Positions 1-8,699 of a stretch of DNA of 64,000 nt are shown here, one piece after another; the first letter of the stretch is position 1, and the number at the start of each line of letters is the position of its first letter. The translations under genes were made by a program, and so were the position numbers. Where the stretch lies: positions 186,001 through 250,000 of IMG/VR virus record IMGVR_UViG_3300044796_000657; one strand, 5' to 3'. A model generated the notes under the pieces. The model had not been told where the DNA came from. It worked only from the letters and a program-made list of their open reading frames with translations, and made no database searches. This stretch comes from a virus.

Positions 1-147
1 GCGACTAAAATTAACACCGGCAAAAGATCAATTTTTCTAATCATTATTAGACATACCAAAAATTCAATTGAACAACTTAGCGATGCTCTTGATGGACTAC
101 ATCAACAACTTGAAGAAGTATCCAGCTTAATGAACCTACCGATATAA
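1..147 (+). CDS. 3' end of an unidentified gene (partial)
   Basis: An open frame runs from the window edge to a TAA at 145-147 and encodes 48 C-terminal residues, so the start lies outside the window. The peptide is hydrophilic with a possible short helix (QQLEEVSSLMNLPI at the C-terminus) and no family I recognise. The stop codon directly abuts a strong intrinsic terminator hairpin, which supports this being a real gene end on the plus strand. Confidence 0.55.
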   Translation, partial: ATKINTGKRSIFLIIIRHTKNSIEQLSDALDGLHQQLEEVSSLMNLPI

Positions 148-150
148 AAA

Positions 151-171
151 AAGCCCGGCTTAGCCGGGCTT
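151..171. terminator. Intrinsic terminator between converging genes
   Basis: A perfect 9-bp stem (AAGCCCGGC / GCCGGGCTT) with a TTA loop is followed by a T-run on the plus side and preceded by an A-run, which reads as a T-run on the minus side. It sits between the plus gene ending at 147 and the minus gene ending at 178, so it can stop transcription from both directions. Confidence 0.9.
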
Positions 172-177
172 TTTGCT

Positions 178-321
178 TTACAGTGATTGTAAACAAACAG
201 TAACCGCTGCCAAATAAGCACCGGCACCTGCTGTACAAAATGCTACACGACGACGACAATCAGGAAAAAAGATTTTCCAAATCGGTGTGTAGGTCGTATT
301 ATTAGTTCTCTTACAAATCAT
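178..321 (-). CDS. Small membrane protein, 47 aa
   Basis: A 47-residue frame starts at an ATG five bases downstream of a near-perfect Shine-Dalgarno (AAGGAGG). The basic N-terminal half (DCRRRV around residues 21-26) is followed by a hydrophobic alanine-rich segment (roughly residues 26-44), which suggests one transmembrane helix with the N-terminus inside. It follows another small membrane-protein gene (349-576) on the same strand. Small paired membrane proteins in phages are often holins, antiholins or spanins, but nothing here proves a lysis role. It ends at the shared terminator at 151-171. Confidence 0.6.
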   Translation of the reverse strand: MICKRTNNTTYTPIWKIFFPDCRRRVAFCTAGAGAYLAAVTVCLQSL

Positions 322-348
322 AAAACCTCCTTGATGACAAGAAGAACC

Positions 349-576
349 TTACTTCTTGTGTTCCATAGCAAGAATCTTTTCGTTTTGCAACGCAATGGTT
401 TGATTCTGCACTTGTACCAATCCATAAGTCCGTTCAAAGCCTACTTTGACACCGAATGCAGCAAGAGCAGCAAATACGCTTTGTACGCCGCCAGAATAAT
501 CGCCACTAACAAACTGATAAACGCTCAATCCAAGCAAACCAACTGCTGGAAGAACAACTTTCCAATCAATAGTCAT
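349..576 (-). CDS. Small membrane protein with coiled-coil tail, 75 aa
   Basis: The 75-residue product has two hydrophobic stretches (about residues 7-24 and 29-45) followed by a polar helix rich in Gln and Glu (about 53-75) that could be a coiled coil. The ATG follows a G-rich Shine-Dalgarno-like run (GGGGGG). It is upstream of the 47-aa membrane protein, and the two form a short minus-strand unit. Topology and size are compatible with a holin-type protein, but I do not recognise a family, so this is inference. Confidence 0.6.
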   Translation of the reverse strand: MTIDWKVVLPAVGLLGLSVYQFVSGDYSGGVQSVFAALAAFGVKVGFERTYGLVQVQNQTIALQNEKILAMEHKK

Positions 577-696
577 AAAAACCCCCCAAAAATGGACACA
601 CTATATATTAGTCTAGTTAACAAGTTCCTTTTTTACTGCTCACACCTTTGGAAATTATACAATTGTAGACTCTCTTAATATTTAAAGGAAAAAGAC

Positions 697-1467
697 ATGG
701 AATATTCGGTAACTTATAAAAAGCTTCAACCTCCCGTGGACATCATTATTCCATTCCACGGACAATATGACCTATTGGGCCAATGCGTAGAATCAATAAT
801 CAAACAAACCTTTGGTCAAATTTATAGCTTAACTCTCGTGGACGACTACTCCGACAATAAAGACTTCTTTACAGACCTTAAAGAACGAAAACTCAAAAAT
901 ACACCCATTCAATTCCTACGACACGATGAACAAAAAGGATTTGGTGCCGCACTCAAAACAGGATTTGACAACACACAAAACGCTTGGGTTTGCTTCCTGC
1001 ACGCCGACTGCAAAATCGTTCGCTCAGATTGGCTCAGCGAACTTATGATAACAATGCAAAGTACCAAAAAAGATGGCGTCAAATTAGTTTCAGCCAAATT
1101 GTCCAATGGCGGTACCGGTGCTTTTGATGCCAATGTCATAGGTAATGTGGACAATAGGCCAGATGTCATTGTTGAAAGTCCTCTTCCAATAGTCTGCACA
1201 CTTGTTAATAGAGAACTTTTCAGTCGCATTGGTGGATTCATCAAGCCGTATCCATATTTCGGATATGAAGACGAGGAATTATTTTGGCGAATGAAGATCA
1301 AAAAATTCAAACAAGCAGTGAGTGGAAAATCTTTTGTAGAACATGCAGGCGGCATTACTGCTCAACAACTCATGAAAGATCACAAAATAGCTGAGACAGT
1401 TAATCTCAATAAAGAAAAATTCAAGACGGACATTGTTAAGTTTGCCAAAGAAAACAATTATAAATGA
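697..1467 (+). CDS. Family 2 glycosyltransferase
   Basis: A GT-A fold glycosyltransferase that would transfer a sugar from a nucleotide sugar to a glycan acceptor. The N-terminus has the GT2 pattern VDIIIPFHGQ (residues 14-23). An Asp pair (LVDD, 47-50) and a DxD-like segment (LHADC, 101-105) would bind nucleotide and metal, GYEDEELFWR (190-199) matches the catalytic ED motif, and a His follows near 217. A Shine-Dalgarno AAAGGAA precedes the ATG. The stop overlaps the next gene by four bases, so it is the first gene of a four-gene sugar cassette. The acceptor is unknown; virion or host surface glycan is the likely target. Confidence 0.85.
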   Translation: MEYSVTYKKLQPPVDIIIPFHGQYDLLGQCVESIIKQTFGQIYSLTLVDDYSDNKDFFTDLKERKLKNTPIQFLRHDEQKGFGAALKTGFDNTQNAWVCFLHADCKIVRSDWLSELMITMQSTKKDGVKLVSAKLSNGGTGAFDANVIGNVDNRPDVIVESPLPIVCTLVNRELFSRIGGFIKPYPYFGYEDEELFWRMKIKKFKQAVSGKSFVEHAGGITAQQLMKDHKIAETVNLNKEKFKTDIVKFAKENNYK

Positions 1468-2354
1468 AAAAAATAGGCTTCATTGTCAGTGTTTACAACA
1501 AGATTGATGACTTGGCTGCACACTTGGAAATTTTCAAGTACTGCCCATTTGATCATGAAGTCATTGTTGTGTATATGATGGACTTGCCATCGGAATATCA
1601 AAAATTAGTAGATCAATTTCATGCTGTCAGAATTGAAGGTGTTGGGCATTATATAGGGCCATTATTAAGTGCCGTAGCCGGTGTCAGAAAAGCCAACGAA
1701 CTCGGATTGGATTATGTCGTTTACCGAAATGCGGATGACTGGCTGTTTAACTACGGATGGGAAAAACAAAACTTTGATACGATGGCCAAGAAACCTTATA
1801 TTTGTGGTGGATACAACTGGATGAATGTCGGTAGCAATCAAGACGTCACCTTAAATCAAGTGTATTTTGATGTACCAAAATTCATGACCACTGCCGATGA
1901 TGCCGAGAAATACTTCTTGAGATCAAGTCGTGGTTTCTTGTGCGAATTCAAAATGGCTAGATGGGTCAGAAAAACATGTCAAGATATGAATGTGGATTTT
2001 TATCGCCTCAAAGGACGAGAACAATATCCCGGTATAGGTTGGGAAAGCAAAGATATAGTTAAAGCTTACGGACAACAGGTACCAATTGGGTTCTGGGAAA
2101 AACTTAACAAAAACAACAGATATTTCAATGAAGAATGGCAACTCATTGGATCTCACGACAATGCATCAAGATTGGAGTATTGGAAGAGGATAAGAAAGTC
2201 AGTACCATATTTCCAAGAACTTGAAAAGGAGCATCACTTCGCAAGATTCTTAGAAACAGCCAAAGTGAATGAAAAGTGGAACGTAACTGTTAAATCAGAA
2301 CCATTGGCAACAAGTGCCAAAAAACCATCTATTTTCAAACGCAAAATATTCTAA
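1464..2354 (+). CDS. Glycosyltransferase-like protein
   Basis: The N-terminus KIGFIVSVYNKIDDL resembles the nucleotide-sugar binding start of GT-A enzymes, and YRNADDW (87-93) could be a DxD-type metal site. The rest, including aromatic-rich segments, is unlike standard GT2 proteins. ATGA overlap with the upstream GT2 and TAATG overlap with the downstream sulfotransferase gene show translational coupling. It may act on the same glycan as its neighbours. The family is only tentatively recognised. Confidence 0.6.
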   Translation: MKKIGFIVSVYNKIDDLAAHLEIFKYCPFDHEVIVVYMMDLPSEYQKLVDQFHAVRIEGVGHYIGPLLSAVAGVRKANELGLDYVVYRNADDWLFNYGWEKQNFDTMAKKPYICGGYNWMNVGSNQDVTLNQVYFDVPKFMTTADDAEKYFLRSSRGFLCEFKMARWVRKTCQDMNVDFYRLKGREQYPGIGWESKDIVKAYGQQVPIGFWEKLNKNNRYFNEEWQLIGSHDNASRLEYWKRIRKSVPYFQELEKEHHFARFLETAKVNEKWNVTVKSEPLATSAKKPSIFKRKIF

Positions 2355-3055
2355 TGTTGCTTCCTTATAACAAAAACAAACTGTGGTTTACAATAGTTGG
2401 TACAGGACGATGTGGAACCGTGTATTTCGCTAAACTCCTGACAGCAATAGGATTGCCGTGTGGTCATGAAAGAATGTTTGGACCTGAGGGGCTAGAACAT
2501 GCTTTGAAATTTAACACAAACAATAGCGATGTATCACAACACTCTGGTCTCGTCAATAAGGGAAATTACTTTGTAGCCGAATCATCATATATGGCAGTTC
2601 CTTATTTGGAGCATAGTATTCTTAATGATACGACGGTTATTCACGCAATTAGAAACCCTATCAAAGTCATTTTATCGTTTCATAATAAATTACAATATTG
2701 GCACTCTGCACACTTGAATCGTTGGGAAACCTTCATCCAAAACTTTGTTGATGTCGGCAATGGCAGTCCATTAGATAAATGTTGTAAATATGTTGTTGAT
2801 TGGAATAAAAACATAGAGCTTTGTCAAAAAAAACGATACCTGCGAATTAAACTAGAAGATGGCACCGAACCACTTTTGAATTTTTTGAAATACAAAAAGC
2901 CAATCAATTTGCCACCAAGCAACACATTTGAAGAGTGGGAACATCGCAAGCCACCACTCGCCCAACCAGCAAATGCCGAAGATGTAATGAATAGTCGCTA
3001 TGGTAACGATGTCAAAAAACTAATGTTAGATTATGGGTACGAACATGAAGTATGA
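2354..3055 (+). CDS. PAPS-dependent sulfotransferase-like protein
   Basis: A P-loop-type fold with GTGRCGT (residues 16-22), matching the 5'-phosphosulfate binding loop of sulfotransferases, and RNPIKVILS (100-108), matching the 3'-phosphate binding RNPxxxxxS motif. Members transfer sulfate from PAPS to hydroxyl groups of sugars or lipids. It sits between a glycosyltransferase and UDP-galactopyranose mutase, so sulfation of a phage-directed glycan is plausible. The start overlaps the previous stop (TAATG). The next gene starts inside its last codons. Confidence 0.75.
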   Translation: MLLPYNKNKLWFTIVGTGRCGTVYFAKLLTAIGLPCGHERMFGPEGLEHALKFNTNNSDVSQHSGLVNKGNYFVAESSYMAVPYLEHSILNDTTVIHAIRNPIKVILSFHNKLQYWHSAHLNRWETFIQNFVDVGNGSPLDKCCKYVVDWNKNIELCQKKRYLRIKLEDGTEPLLNFLKYKKPINLPPSNTFEEWEHRKPPLAQPANAEDVMNSRYGNDVKKLMLDYGYEHEV

Positions 3056-4121
3056 TTTTTTGATTGTTGGTTCGGGAATCTTCGGAGCGGTCTTTTCTCA
3101 GCAAGTTCGTGAAAAAGGATACACCGCTCTTATCATCGAAAAGTCTGCACACATAGCGGGAAATTGTTACACCAAGAAGGTTGAAGGCATTGACGTTCAT
3201 GTTCATGGGCCTCATATCTTCAATACTAATAGCGAAAGAATATGGGACTATGCCAACAAGTTCTCAAAATTCAAACAATATACACACAGAGTAAAAGCTA
3301 ATTACGAAGGGCATCTTTACTCCATTCCCATTAATATGATGACCCTTCATCAAATTTACGGCGTCACGACCCCCGCCGAGGGTGCCGAAGTCCTGAATAA
3401 AGTTAAAATTCCAATTAACAATCCAACCAACCTTGAAGATTGGTGTTTGTCACAGATTGGCAAAGAACTGTACGAATTACTTATTAAAGGTTATACCCAA
3501 AAACAGTGGGGTAGAAATTGTCGTGATCTACCAACAGGTATCATTCGCCGATTGCCAATCAGATTAACTTATGATGACAAGTACCATGAATCGCTTTATA
3601 CAGGTCAACCGGAAAATGGATATACAGAATGGATTCAGAATATCATTGGCGATTGTCCTGTCGAAATAGGCACAGATTTTTTTAAGTTAAATTGGGCAAA
3701 ATACGCATCTAAGTTGGTTTACAGTGGCCCCATTGACGAATTTTACGATTACCACTTTGGAAAACTCGAATATCGCACTTTGAGATTTGAAGAAAAGGTA
3801 CTCAATGGTGATTATCAAGGCATGGCTCAAATGAACTACACAAACGTCGAAGTGCCATATACTCGCATTACTGAACATAAGCATTTCAATTTTAAGAACC
3901 AACCAAAAACAGTGGTGACGTTTGAATACCCCTCTGAGTGGCAACAAGGCTCTCAGCCATATTACCCAATAGGTGATGAAAAAAACAATGCCGTCTATGC
4001 GAAATATCATTCGCTGATTGACCACAAAACCATTATAGGCGGAAGGCTTGGATCGTATCGCTATATGGATATGGATGCCGTTATAGCATCAGCGATAAAA
4101 AAATCCGAAGAATTTAGTTGA
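3045..4121 (+). CDS. glf: UDP-galactopyranose mutase
   Basis: A flavoenzyme that isomerises UDP-galactopyranose to UDP-galactofuranose, the donor for galactofuranose in surface glycans. The start chosen (MKYDFLIVGSGIFG) places the FAD-binding GxGxxG at residues 9-14, as in E. coli Glf; an earlier in-frame ATG at 3033 would add four residues. HIAGNCYT, HGPHIFNTN and GYTQKQWG match conserved Glf segments. About 358 aa is the normal length. It overlaps the end of the sulfotransferase gene and closes the plus-strand sugar cassette. A Glf gene in a phage suggests galactofuranose-containing decoration of virion or host. Confidence 0.93.
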   Translation: MKYDFLIVGSGIFGAVFSQQVREKGYTALIIEKSAHIAGNCYTKKVEGIDVHVHGPHIFNTNSERIWDYANKFSKFKQYTHRVKANYEGHLYSIPINMMTLHQIYGVTTPAEGAEVLNKVKIPINNPTNLEDWCLSQIGKELYELLIKGYTQKQWGRNCRDLPTGIIRRLPIRLTYDDKYHESLYTGQPENGYTEWIQNIIGDCPVEIGTDFFKLNWAKYASKLVYSGPIDEFYDYHFGKLEYRTLRFEEKVLNGDYQGMAQMNYTNVEVPYTRITEHKHFNFKNQPKTVVTFEYPSEWQQGSQPYYPIGDEKNNAVYAKYHSLIDHKTIIGGRLGSYRYMDMDAVIASAIKKSEEFS

Positions 4122-4146
4122 CGTTTCCGATTTGAGGCTATATCAT
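4118..4146 (+). promoter_or_regulatory. Sigma-70-like promoter of the GC-rich cassette
   Basis: TTGACG at 4118-4123 and TATCAT at 4141-4146 are separated by 17 bp, a near-consensus housekeeping promoter. It overlaps the stop codon of glf and drives the gene at 4219 through a roughly 65-base leader containing a small GC-rich dyad (ACCGG...CCGG). This suggests the cassette is transcribed by host sigma factor, independent of the phage programme. Confidence 0.65.
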
Positions 4147-4218
4147 CTACTTCGTTGGCAAGATTGCCGACTGCGACCGGTCGAGGATACCGGCGAAATT
4201 TCTTCAAGGAGAGACAGA

Positions 4219-4545
4219 ATGAAACGCTTTTTCACGTTGGCATTGGTGGCTTTCGCCGCAATCGTCGGGGCATCGGACGCCAAGGCTTTCGGCCTTCGGG
4301 GCAAGTGTAGCGGCAGCAAGTGCGGCACGACCTGTAGCAAGCCCGCAACCACCTGTAGCAGCGCCAGCGGTTGTTCCAGTGGTGTTCAAGTCGCCTCGTA
4401 CACGACCGCTTCCTACACAACTTCCGCCCCGACCGCCATGCCCACGGCAAGCACGACCAACCTGCAGCCCAACACCGTGTACATCACGGACGCCAACGGC
4501 AAGCTCATGATCGCCCCGGCGAACATGCAAAAAACCACCAAGTAA
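4219..4545 (+). CDS. Secreted Cys-rich small protein, likely host-derived
   Basis: A 108-aa product. The start at 4219 follows AAGGAGAGACAG. An N-terminal signal peptide (KR, then a hydrophobic stretch to about residue 17, cleavage near ASDAKA) is followed by a Cys-rich repeat-like segment (CSGSKCGTTCSKPATTCSS) and a Thr/Ser/Ala-rich tail. Base composition is clearly more GC-rich than the flanking genes. With its own promoter and terminator it looks like a recently acquired cassette. Similar small Cys/Gly/Ser-rich exported proteins are known to me mainly from Planctomycetes. Function is unknown; it might act at the host envelope. Confidence 0.75.
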   Translation: MKRFFTLALVAFAAIVGASDAKAFGLRGKCSGSKCGTTCSKPATTCSSASGCSSGVQVASYTTASYTTSAPTAMPTASTTNLQPNTVYITDANGKLMIAPANMQKTTK

Positions 4546-4566
4546 CCCTCGGTGGCTTCCAATGAC

Positions 4567-4593
4567 AAAACGGCCCGGAAATCCGGGCCGTTT
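4567..4593. terminator. Intrinsic terminator, bidirectional
   Basis: A GC-rich stem AAACGGCCCGG / CCGGGCCGTTT with a four-base loop. It lies between the plus gene ending at 4545 and the minus gene ending at 4598, and has T-rich sequence on both sides. It closes the GC-rich cassette and serves the converging minus-strand operon. Confidence 0.9.
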
Positions 4594-4597
4594 CTAT

Positions 4598-7570
4598 TTA
4601 ATGAGTAACAGAAACACGGAACTTCAAAATCTCTTGTCCACACTTCAATCGCACATGATGATCGCCAACCTTGGTAGCCTTGAACCGGAAAGAGTCAAAA
4701 TCCGTTTGTGAGGAACCAAAGAAGTCTACCCCGGTATCAAACTCCCCTATCGTCCAACGACTTATCAATCGTGTATCATCACCGGCGTACCTTATCTTCG
4801 GCCTAACTCTTGCTTGGAATTCACACCCCAATTTAACATCCACTACGCTATCGTTGTCAACATCAAAGCATTTATTGTTCATTTTGATGGGAATAAGCGT
4901 AGCCGTTTCCACAGCAGGCAACTTCACGTAAATGTACAGACGACGACGAACCCGATGGGTGTTGTCCTCCATCCCATTATCGCTAGGCACATGGATCTTA
5001 TTATAGGTTTCGTACAATAAGGTGGCTACTTGAATAGCCGGTGATGCCGTCACCTGTGATATTTGCTTCAGGGTTTCGGTCAAATCGCCATTAAAAGTTG
5101 CTGCCAACGGCTTGAAGAACATACAACCTTTAAGGTGTGTCGGTTGATCTTTAACAAACCACGGCCTCATACGATCAAGACACGGTGAATCCTTCAGCTT
5201 CCGCCACAACTCCAAAGGTATAGAGTTTTCTACCAATCTCAACGACCAGTCATTAGGCCAATTCTTGTCAACGGGTGGCCCCTTAATGTAGAGTGTTGAA
5301 GTTTCATCAAGAACTATACACTCTTCATGCTTCCAAGTAGGAAGGAATTCATACTTACTACCCGCCGCTTCATGCCGTACGATGGAAGAAACCAATCTCT
5401 GCGGTGAGATAGGTTGATAAATCGGCTCTACGGTTTCACCCTTCTTGACATGCAACATGATGACTTTGGTGCCACCGCTACATGTGATTTGTATAGCGCC
5501 AGCCGGATATGTTCCCGGTTCATCTGGCAACTCACCCATCTTAATCTTGAAACGAGCTTCTTGACGATATTTAACTGTTGACAATTGCCAAATCTTATTA
5601 ACGTCCAAGATCGGCTTGATTTCACCAACCTGCAAGGGCGTAATAGTCCATAATTCCCCGGCAACTTTCTCTTTAACAGCGCCTTCAAAGGCATCAGCCG
5701 GTTCCGACAAGCGGATAATAACATTTTGCTCAGGCAAGATAGTCACATCTTGCATGTGAATTGGATTGTACAAAATTACGTCTTCACTACTCGCCACTGT
5801 CGTAGTCATCGGGGTGGAAGGGGATGAAGTTCCCGAAGCTTTTGTATGGAATAATGGGCGGGTAACACTCGTTGTTGCAGACTTTTTTTTAGACATATCA
5901 ATGCCATAGTAGTCGTGATCATAGTTGTAAATGCTCACCGCTTTATGCAACTTAACTTCCGACAACTTCTTTGTAAAAGCGTGGCCTTCCAATGTCGCCA
6001 AAGGAATTTCTTCGATGACGACCTTGGACTTTTTGGGCATACTGTAATAACCGATGCCTTGCTTCCAATGATTGCCGCCATGCGAAGACGAAGCAGTAGT
6101 CGCACCAGAATAAACCGAATAGGTGGACGTAGAGGAGGTAGAGGTTGAAATTGGCTTCAAGTACTCTACTTCTTTTGTGAACCAAAAGGCAATACGTCTT
6201 TGACTCTGCTCTAAATTCTTTTTAGGTGGATACGTAAGACGATACGAACCAATCGCCCTTTGAGCAGCATCCAAACTTAAGTTTGCAGTGATGCTGAACC
6301 TTTGGAAGAGGTGACCGTGCTTGGTAATCGGTGTGAGAGTACCGACATTAAGATATTTATCTTGAATGTGTCCGGCATCATAAACGATTTCCCAACGAGC
6401 ATCTTCCGGCTCATCGGGCCAATAGACATGGGGAACCGCTATCTCAAAAGTGTGATTGTTGAGACCGTTGTGAAAATCAATGCTTTCATGTAAAGCAGGG
6501 TTCGTCATCGAACTCTTAGCATTATCTTTAAAGCGTTCCAATGCTTTGTTGCGCAACGCCACCGGATCAGACAATTCCATTACCGGCTCCTCAATGATGT
6601 TGTCACGCTTGCCATGAAGTGACAGCATAACAATCATCGGGCGAGTAATCAACTGGTTACCACGCCGACCCGTAAATATCATACGTGAAATGGCATAAGT
6701 GCCACTCTTGATACCTTGCGCAGTTCTTTGACTTGCCTTAGAAAATGAAAACCAAAAATGATGCTCACGAACCGGAGTCGGCTTCGGGCGAATTTCGGCC
6801 CTTATTTCTTCGGATAGGTTGAAGTTAAGTGGCGGATTATGACGACGCAAAATTGTTTGCCCGCCAATAACACCACCATCACTTTGATCCTTATCAATCC
6901 AATAGTGTCCCGCTTGAACAAGGAAGACACCTTTCCCGTCAATCTCATGATCTTCCATGACCACGCTCCACTGATCGGGCGATTCAGTTACGCCTTCAGG
7001 AGCAGGTTCCCAATCTTCACAAAACACAACTTCCAATGTGCGGTGAGGCTCAATTTTGATAACATTGGTATTGGGGTTGATGACAGTTAATACGTCTGGC
7101 CGGGCTGTGCTTCTGCCCGGTGGCGTAGTATACAACATGACCGCTCCACCCGACAACGAGCAGATGGCTTTTTGAGGATGTTCATTCCCTTTTAATTCGT
7201 AATGGATTTCACCCAAACATATTTCTGAAACACTAATCCATGATTCAATATCATAGATTTGGGCAAATTCATAAACTTCTTGATTTTTCTTATTAAAAGA
7301 TTTCCCAATTAGTGTTAAGTATGGCGAAGTGGTGGTGAAATCCCAATACGCACCTTCGCTAACATTGCTGGCACTTCTGGGGTTATCCAGAACAATGCGC
7401 AATCCTTGGCGTGGAAAAAGACGTACAGTATGCGCAACCCCCGGATTCACGACCCGTTGAGGATTCGCCGTCTTCTTCTTGGCGGATTTCTTTTTCCGAA
7501 TTTTCATTGGCATCGCTGTCGCCGTTAAGAGTGCGAGGTTAAATAGAAATTCAAAAGTTTTGTCTGTCAT
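4598..7570 (-). CDS. Large multidomain beta-rich protein, probable virion component
   Basis: 990 aa, unrecognised. The start at 7570 (MTDKTFEF) overlaps the upstream stop as ATGA; an ATG at 7582 would add four residues. After a short hydrophobic segment and a basic stretch (RKKKSAKKK), the protein seems built of several beta-sandwich-like units. Each has a hydrophobic strand, an Asn/Asp-Pro turn and a conserved Trp (for example VLDNPRSASN...AYWDF, and the ELWTITPLQVG unit further on). A low-complexity Ser/Thr linker lies near the middle. It is paired with another large gene (7567-8688). Surface-exposed or adhesin-like virion protein is my inference. The W-containing strands faintly resemble chagasin-like domains, but I would not assign that. 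Confidence 0.55.
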   Translation of the reverse strand: MTDKTFEFLFNLALLTATAMPMKIRKKKSAKKKTANPQRVVNPGVAHTVRLFPRQGLRIVLDNPRSASNVSEGAYWDFTTTSPYLTLIGKSFNKKNQEVYEFAQIYDIESWISVSEICLGEIHYELKGNEHPQKAICSLSGGAVMLYTTPPGRSTARPDVLTVINPNTNVIKIEPHRTLEVVFCEDWEPAPEGVTESPDQWSVVMEDHEIDGKGVFLVQAGHYWIDKDQSDGGVIGGQTILRRHNPPLNFNLSEEIRAEIRPKPTPVREHHFWFSFSKASQRTAQGIKSGTYAISRMIFTGRRGNQLITRPMIVMLSLHGKRDNIIEEPVMELSDPVALRNKALERFKDNAKSSMTNPALHESIDFHNGLNNHTFEIAVPHVYWPDEPEDARWEIVYDAGHIQDKYLNVGTLTPITKHGHLFQRFSITANLSLDAAQRAIGSYRLTYPPKKNLEQSQRRIAFWFTKEVEYLKPISTSTSSTSTYSVYSGATTASSSHGGNHWKQGIGYYSMPKKSKVVIEEIPLATLEGHAFTKKLSEVKLHKAVSIYNYDHDYYGIDMSKKKSATTSVTRPLFHTKASGTSSPSTPMTTTVASSEDVILYNPIHMQDVTILPEQNVIIRLSEPADAFEGAVKEKVAGELWTITPLQVGEIKPILDVNKIWQLSTVKYRQEARFKIKMGELPDEPGTYPAGAIQITCSGGTKVIMLHVKKGETVEPIYQPISPQRLVSSIVRHEAAGSKYEFLPTWKHEECIVLDETSTLYIKGPPVDKNWPNDWSLRLVENSIPLELWRKLKDSPCLDRMRPWFVKDQPTHLKGCMFFKPLAATFNGDLTETLKQISQVTASPAIQVATLLYETYNKIHVPSDNGMEDNTHRVRRRLYIYVKLPAVETATLIPIKMNNKCFDVDNDSVVDVKLGCEFQARVRPKIRYAGDDTRLISRWTIGEFDTGVDFFGSSQTDFDSFRFKATKVGDHHVRLKCGQEILKFRVSVTH

Positions 7571-8688
7571 GACAAAACCCAAGAACTATCCCCTTTTGTC
7601 AGATAAAAGAAGGGACGACGTTTATCAATCTCAAATCTTCTTTCAAAGTATTCATTTGTTTGATTTGTGTGTACGAGACGAGCCGATAGGTTGTCCGTTA
7701 TCACAATCGGGTGGTACTGATTTTTAGAAAGACGAATGACAAAACCGTCAATGCTCGATGAACAAATCATCGTGTCGCCAACCGGATTCATCAAAATCGG
7801 TCGTCTCGGATCTTTTTCCACCATCGGAATCGTTACGATTTGCTCTGTCGTCTTTTTCTTAGACTTCGTTTTGATGATAATATCTTCAGCCGCTACAGGT
7901 GGCTTTGAGCAATTCAAAAGATGGCAAGATTTCCCAAAATCTGCTCTCTTGTCTTGAATAAGTTTAACACAAGTGTTGTGTACCGGCGGTTTGATAATGA
8001 CTTCCGTACGATCAGTTTCCGTCACTAAGCAGAGCTGCTGCTTGGCAAGCATCGGAATGAAAGTATGTTTGAGCGTAGGCTTAACCGTCAATAATGGCGG
8101 TGATGGCCAATGCAAAGGATGTGTTGGGTGATGAATACAAACAGTAATCAAATCACCCTGTTTGTACATGCTGCCTTTGTGCTTGATAGTCTTAGGCAGA
8201 CAATAAAACTGGATGTAGCACGCAATAGGTTTGGCCGATGGCGATAACTGAATCCGGTGACAAGAGGTAATACGTTGGAATTTTTTGCCGCTAGGATGTC
8301 TTTCGGTTTTAATTAATTCGCAAGTGGCAATTTCTTGACTTGCGAACGGCAACCAAACTTCGTCAGCAATTGGCTCTTGCCCATTGATGAGTACTTGCGA
8401 CTCCATAATGAGGTTAAAGCAATTTGGTTCAAAGTAAAGGGATTCATCAGGGGTGGTATAGAAAACGTTCGGCCAACTCTCAAACTTGTCTTCTGTACGG
8501 ACGACTCTCTTGAGCGGCGAAACTCGTACGTTGGCCATTAGATCGCAATCCATTTCATGGATTTCAACCTTAGATCGAGATGCCTTTTTAAGTGCCTCAT
8601 CGCCTACGACAACGCTACTGTAGCCATTGTGGTGATGATGAGCCATACCGTAGAATGGTGCACTTGCTCGTGCCACTGCCGTTATCAT
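7567..8688 (-). CDS. Unknown protein, probable partner of the 990-aa protein
   Basis: 373 aa from an ATG at 8688 preceded by GGAG six bases upstream; an ATG at 8700 overlapping the previous stop is possible. There is a His run near the N-terminus (MAHHHHNGY), scattered Cys residues, and beta-rich sequence with paired strands. A Lys/Thr-rich segment (KTKSKKKTTEQ) separates two halves. The stop overlaps the start of the 990-aa gene. I recognise no family. Tight coupling suggests the two products act together, perhaps in the virion. Confidence 0.5.
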   Translation of the reverse strand: MITAVARASAPFYGMAHHHHNGYSSVVVGDEALKKASRSKVEIHEMDCDLMANVRVSPLKRVVRTEDKFESWPNVFYTTPDESLYFEPNCFNLIMESQVLINGQEPIADEVWLPFASQEIATCELIKTERHPSGKKFQRITSCHRIQLSPSAKPIACYIQFYCLPKTIKHKGSMYKQGDLITVCIHHPTHPLHWPSPPLLTVKPTLKHTFIPMLAKQQLCLVTETDRTEVIIKPPVHNTCVKLIQDKRADFGKSCHLLNCSKPPVAAEDIIIKTKSKKKTTEQIVTIPMVEKDPRRPILMNPVGDTMICSSSIDGFVIRLSKNQYHPIVITDNLSARLVHTNQTNEYFERRFEIDKRRPFFYLTKGDSSWVLS

Positions 8689-8699
8689 AAGACACTCCA

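Noticed and set aside
909-1355. Minus-strand frame opposite the first glycosyltransferase
   Set aside because: No start signal and the opposite strand carries intact GT2 motifs.
4143-4530. Long minus-strand and alternative plus-strand frames overlapping the GC-rich gene
   Set aside because: They are GC-driven shadow frames; only the 4219 frame has a signal peptide, a ribosome-binding site, a promoter and a terminator.
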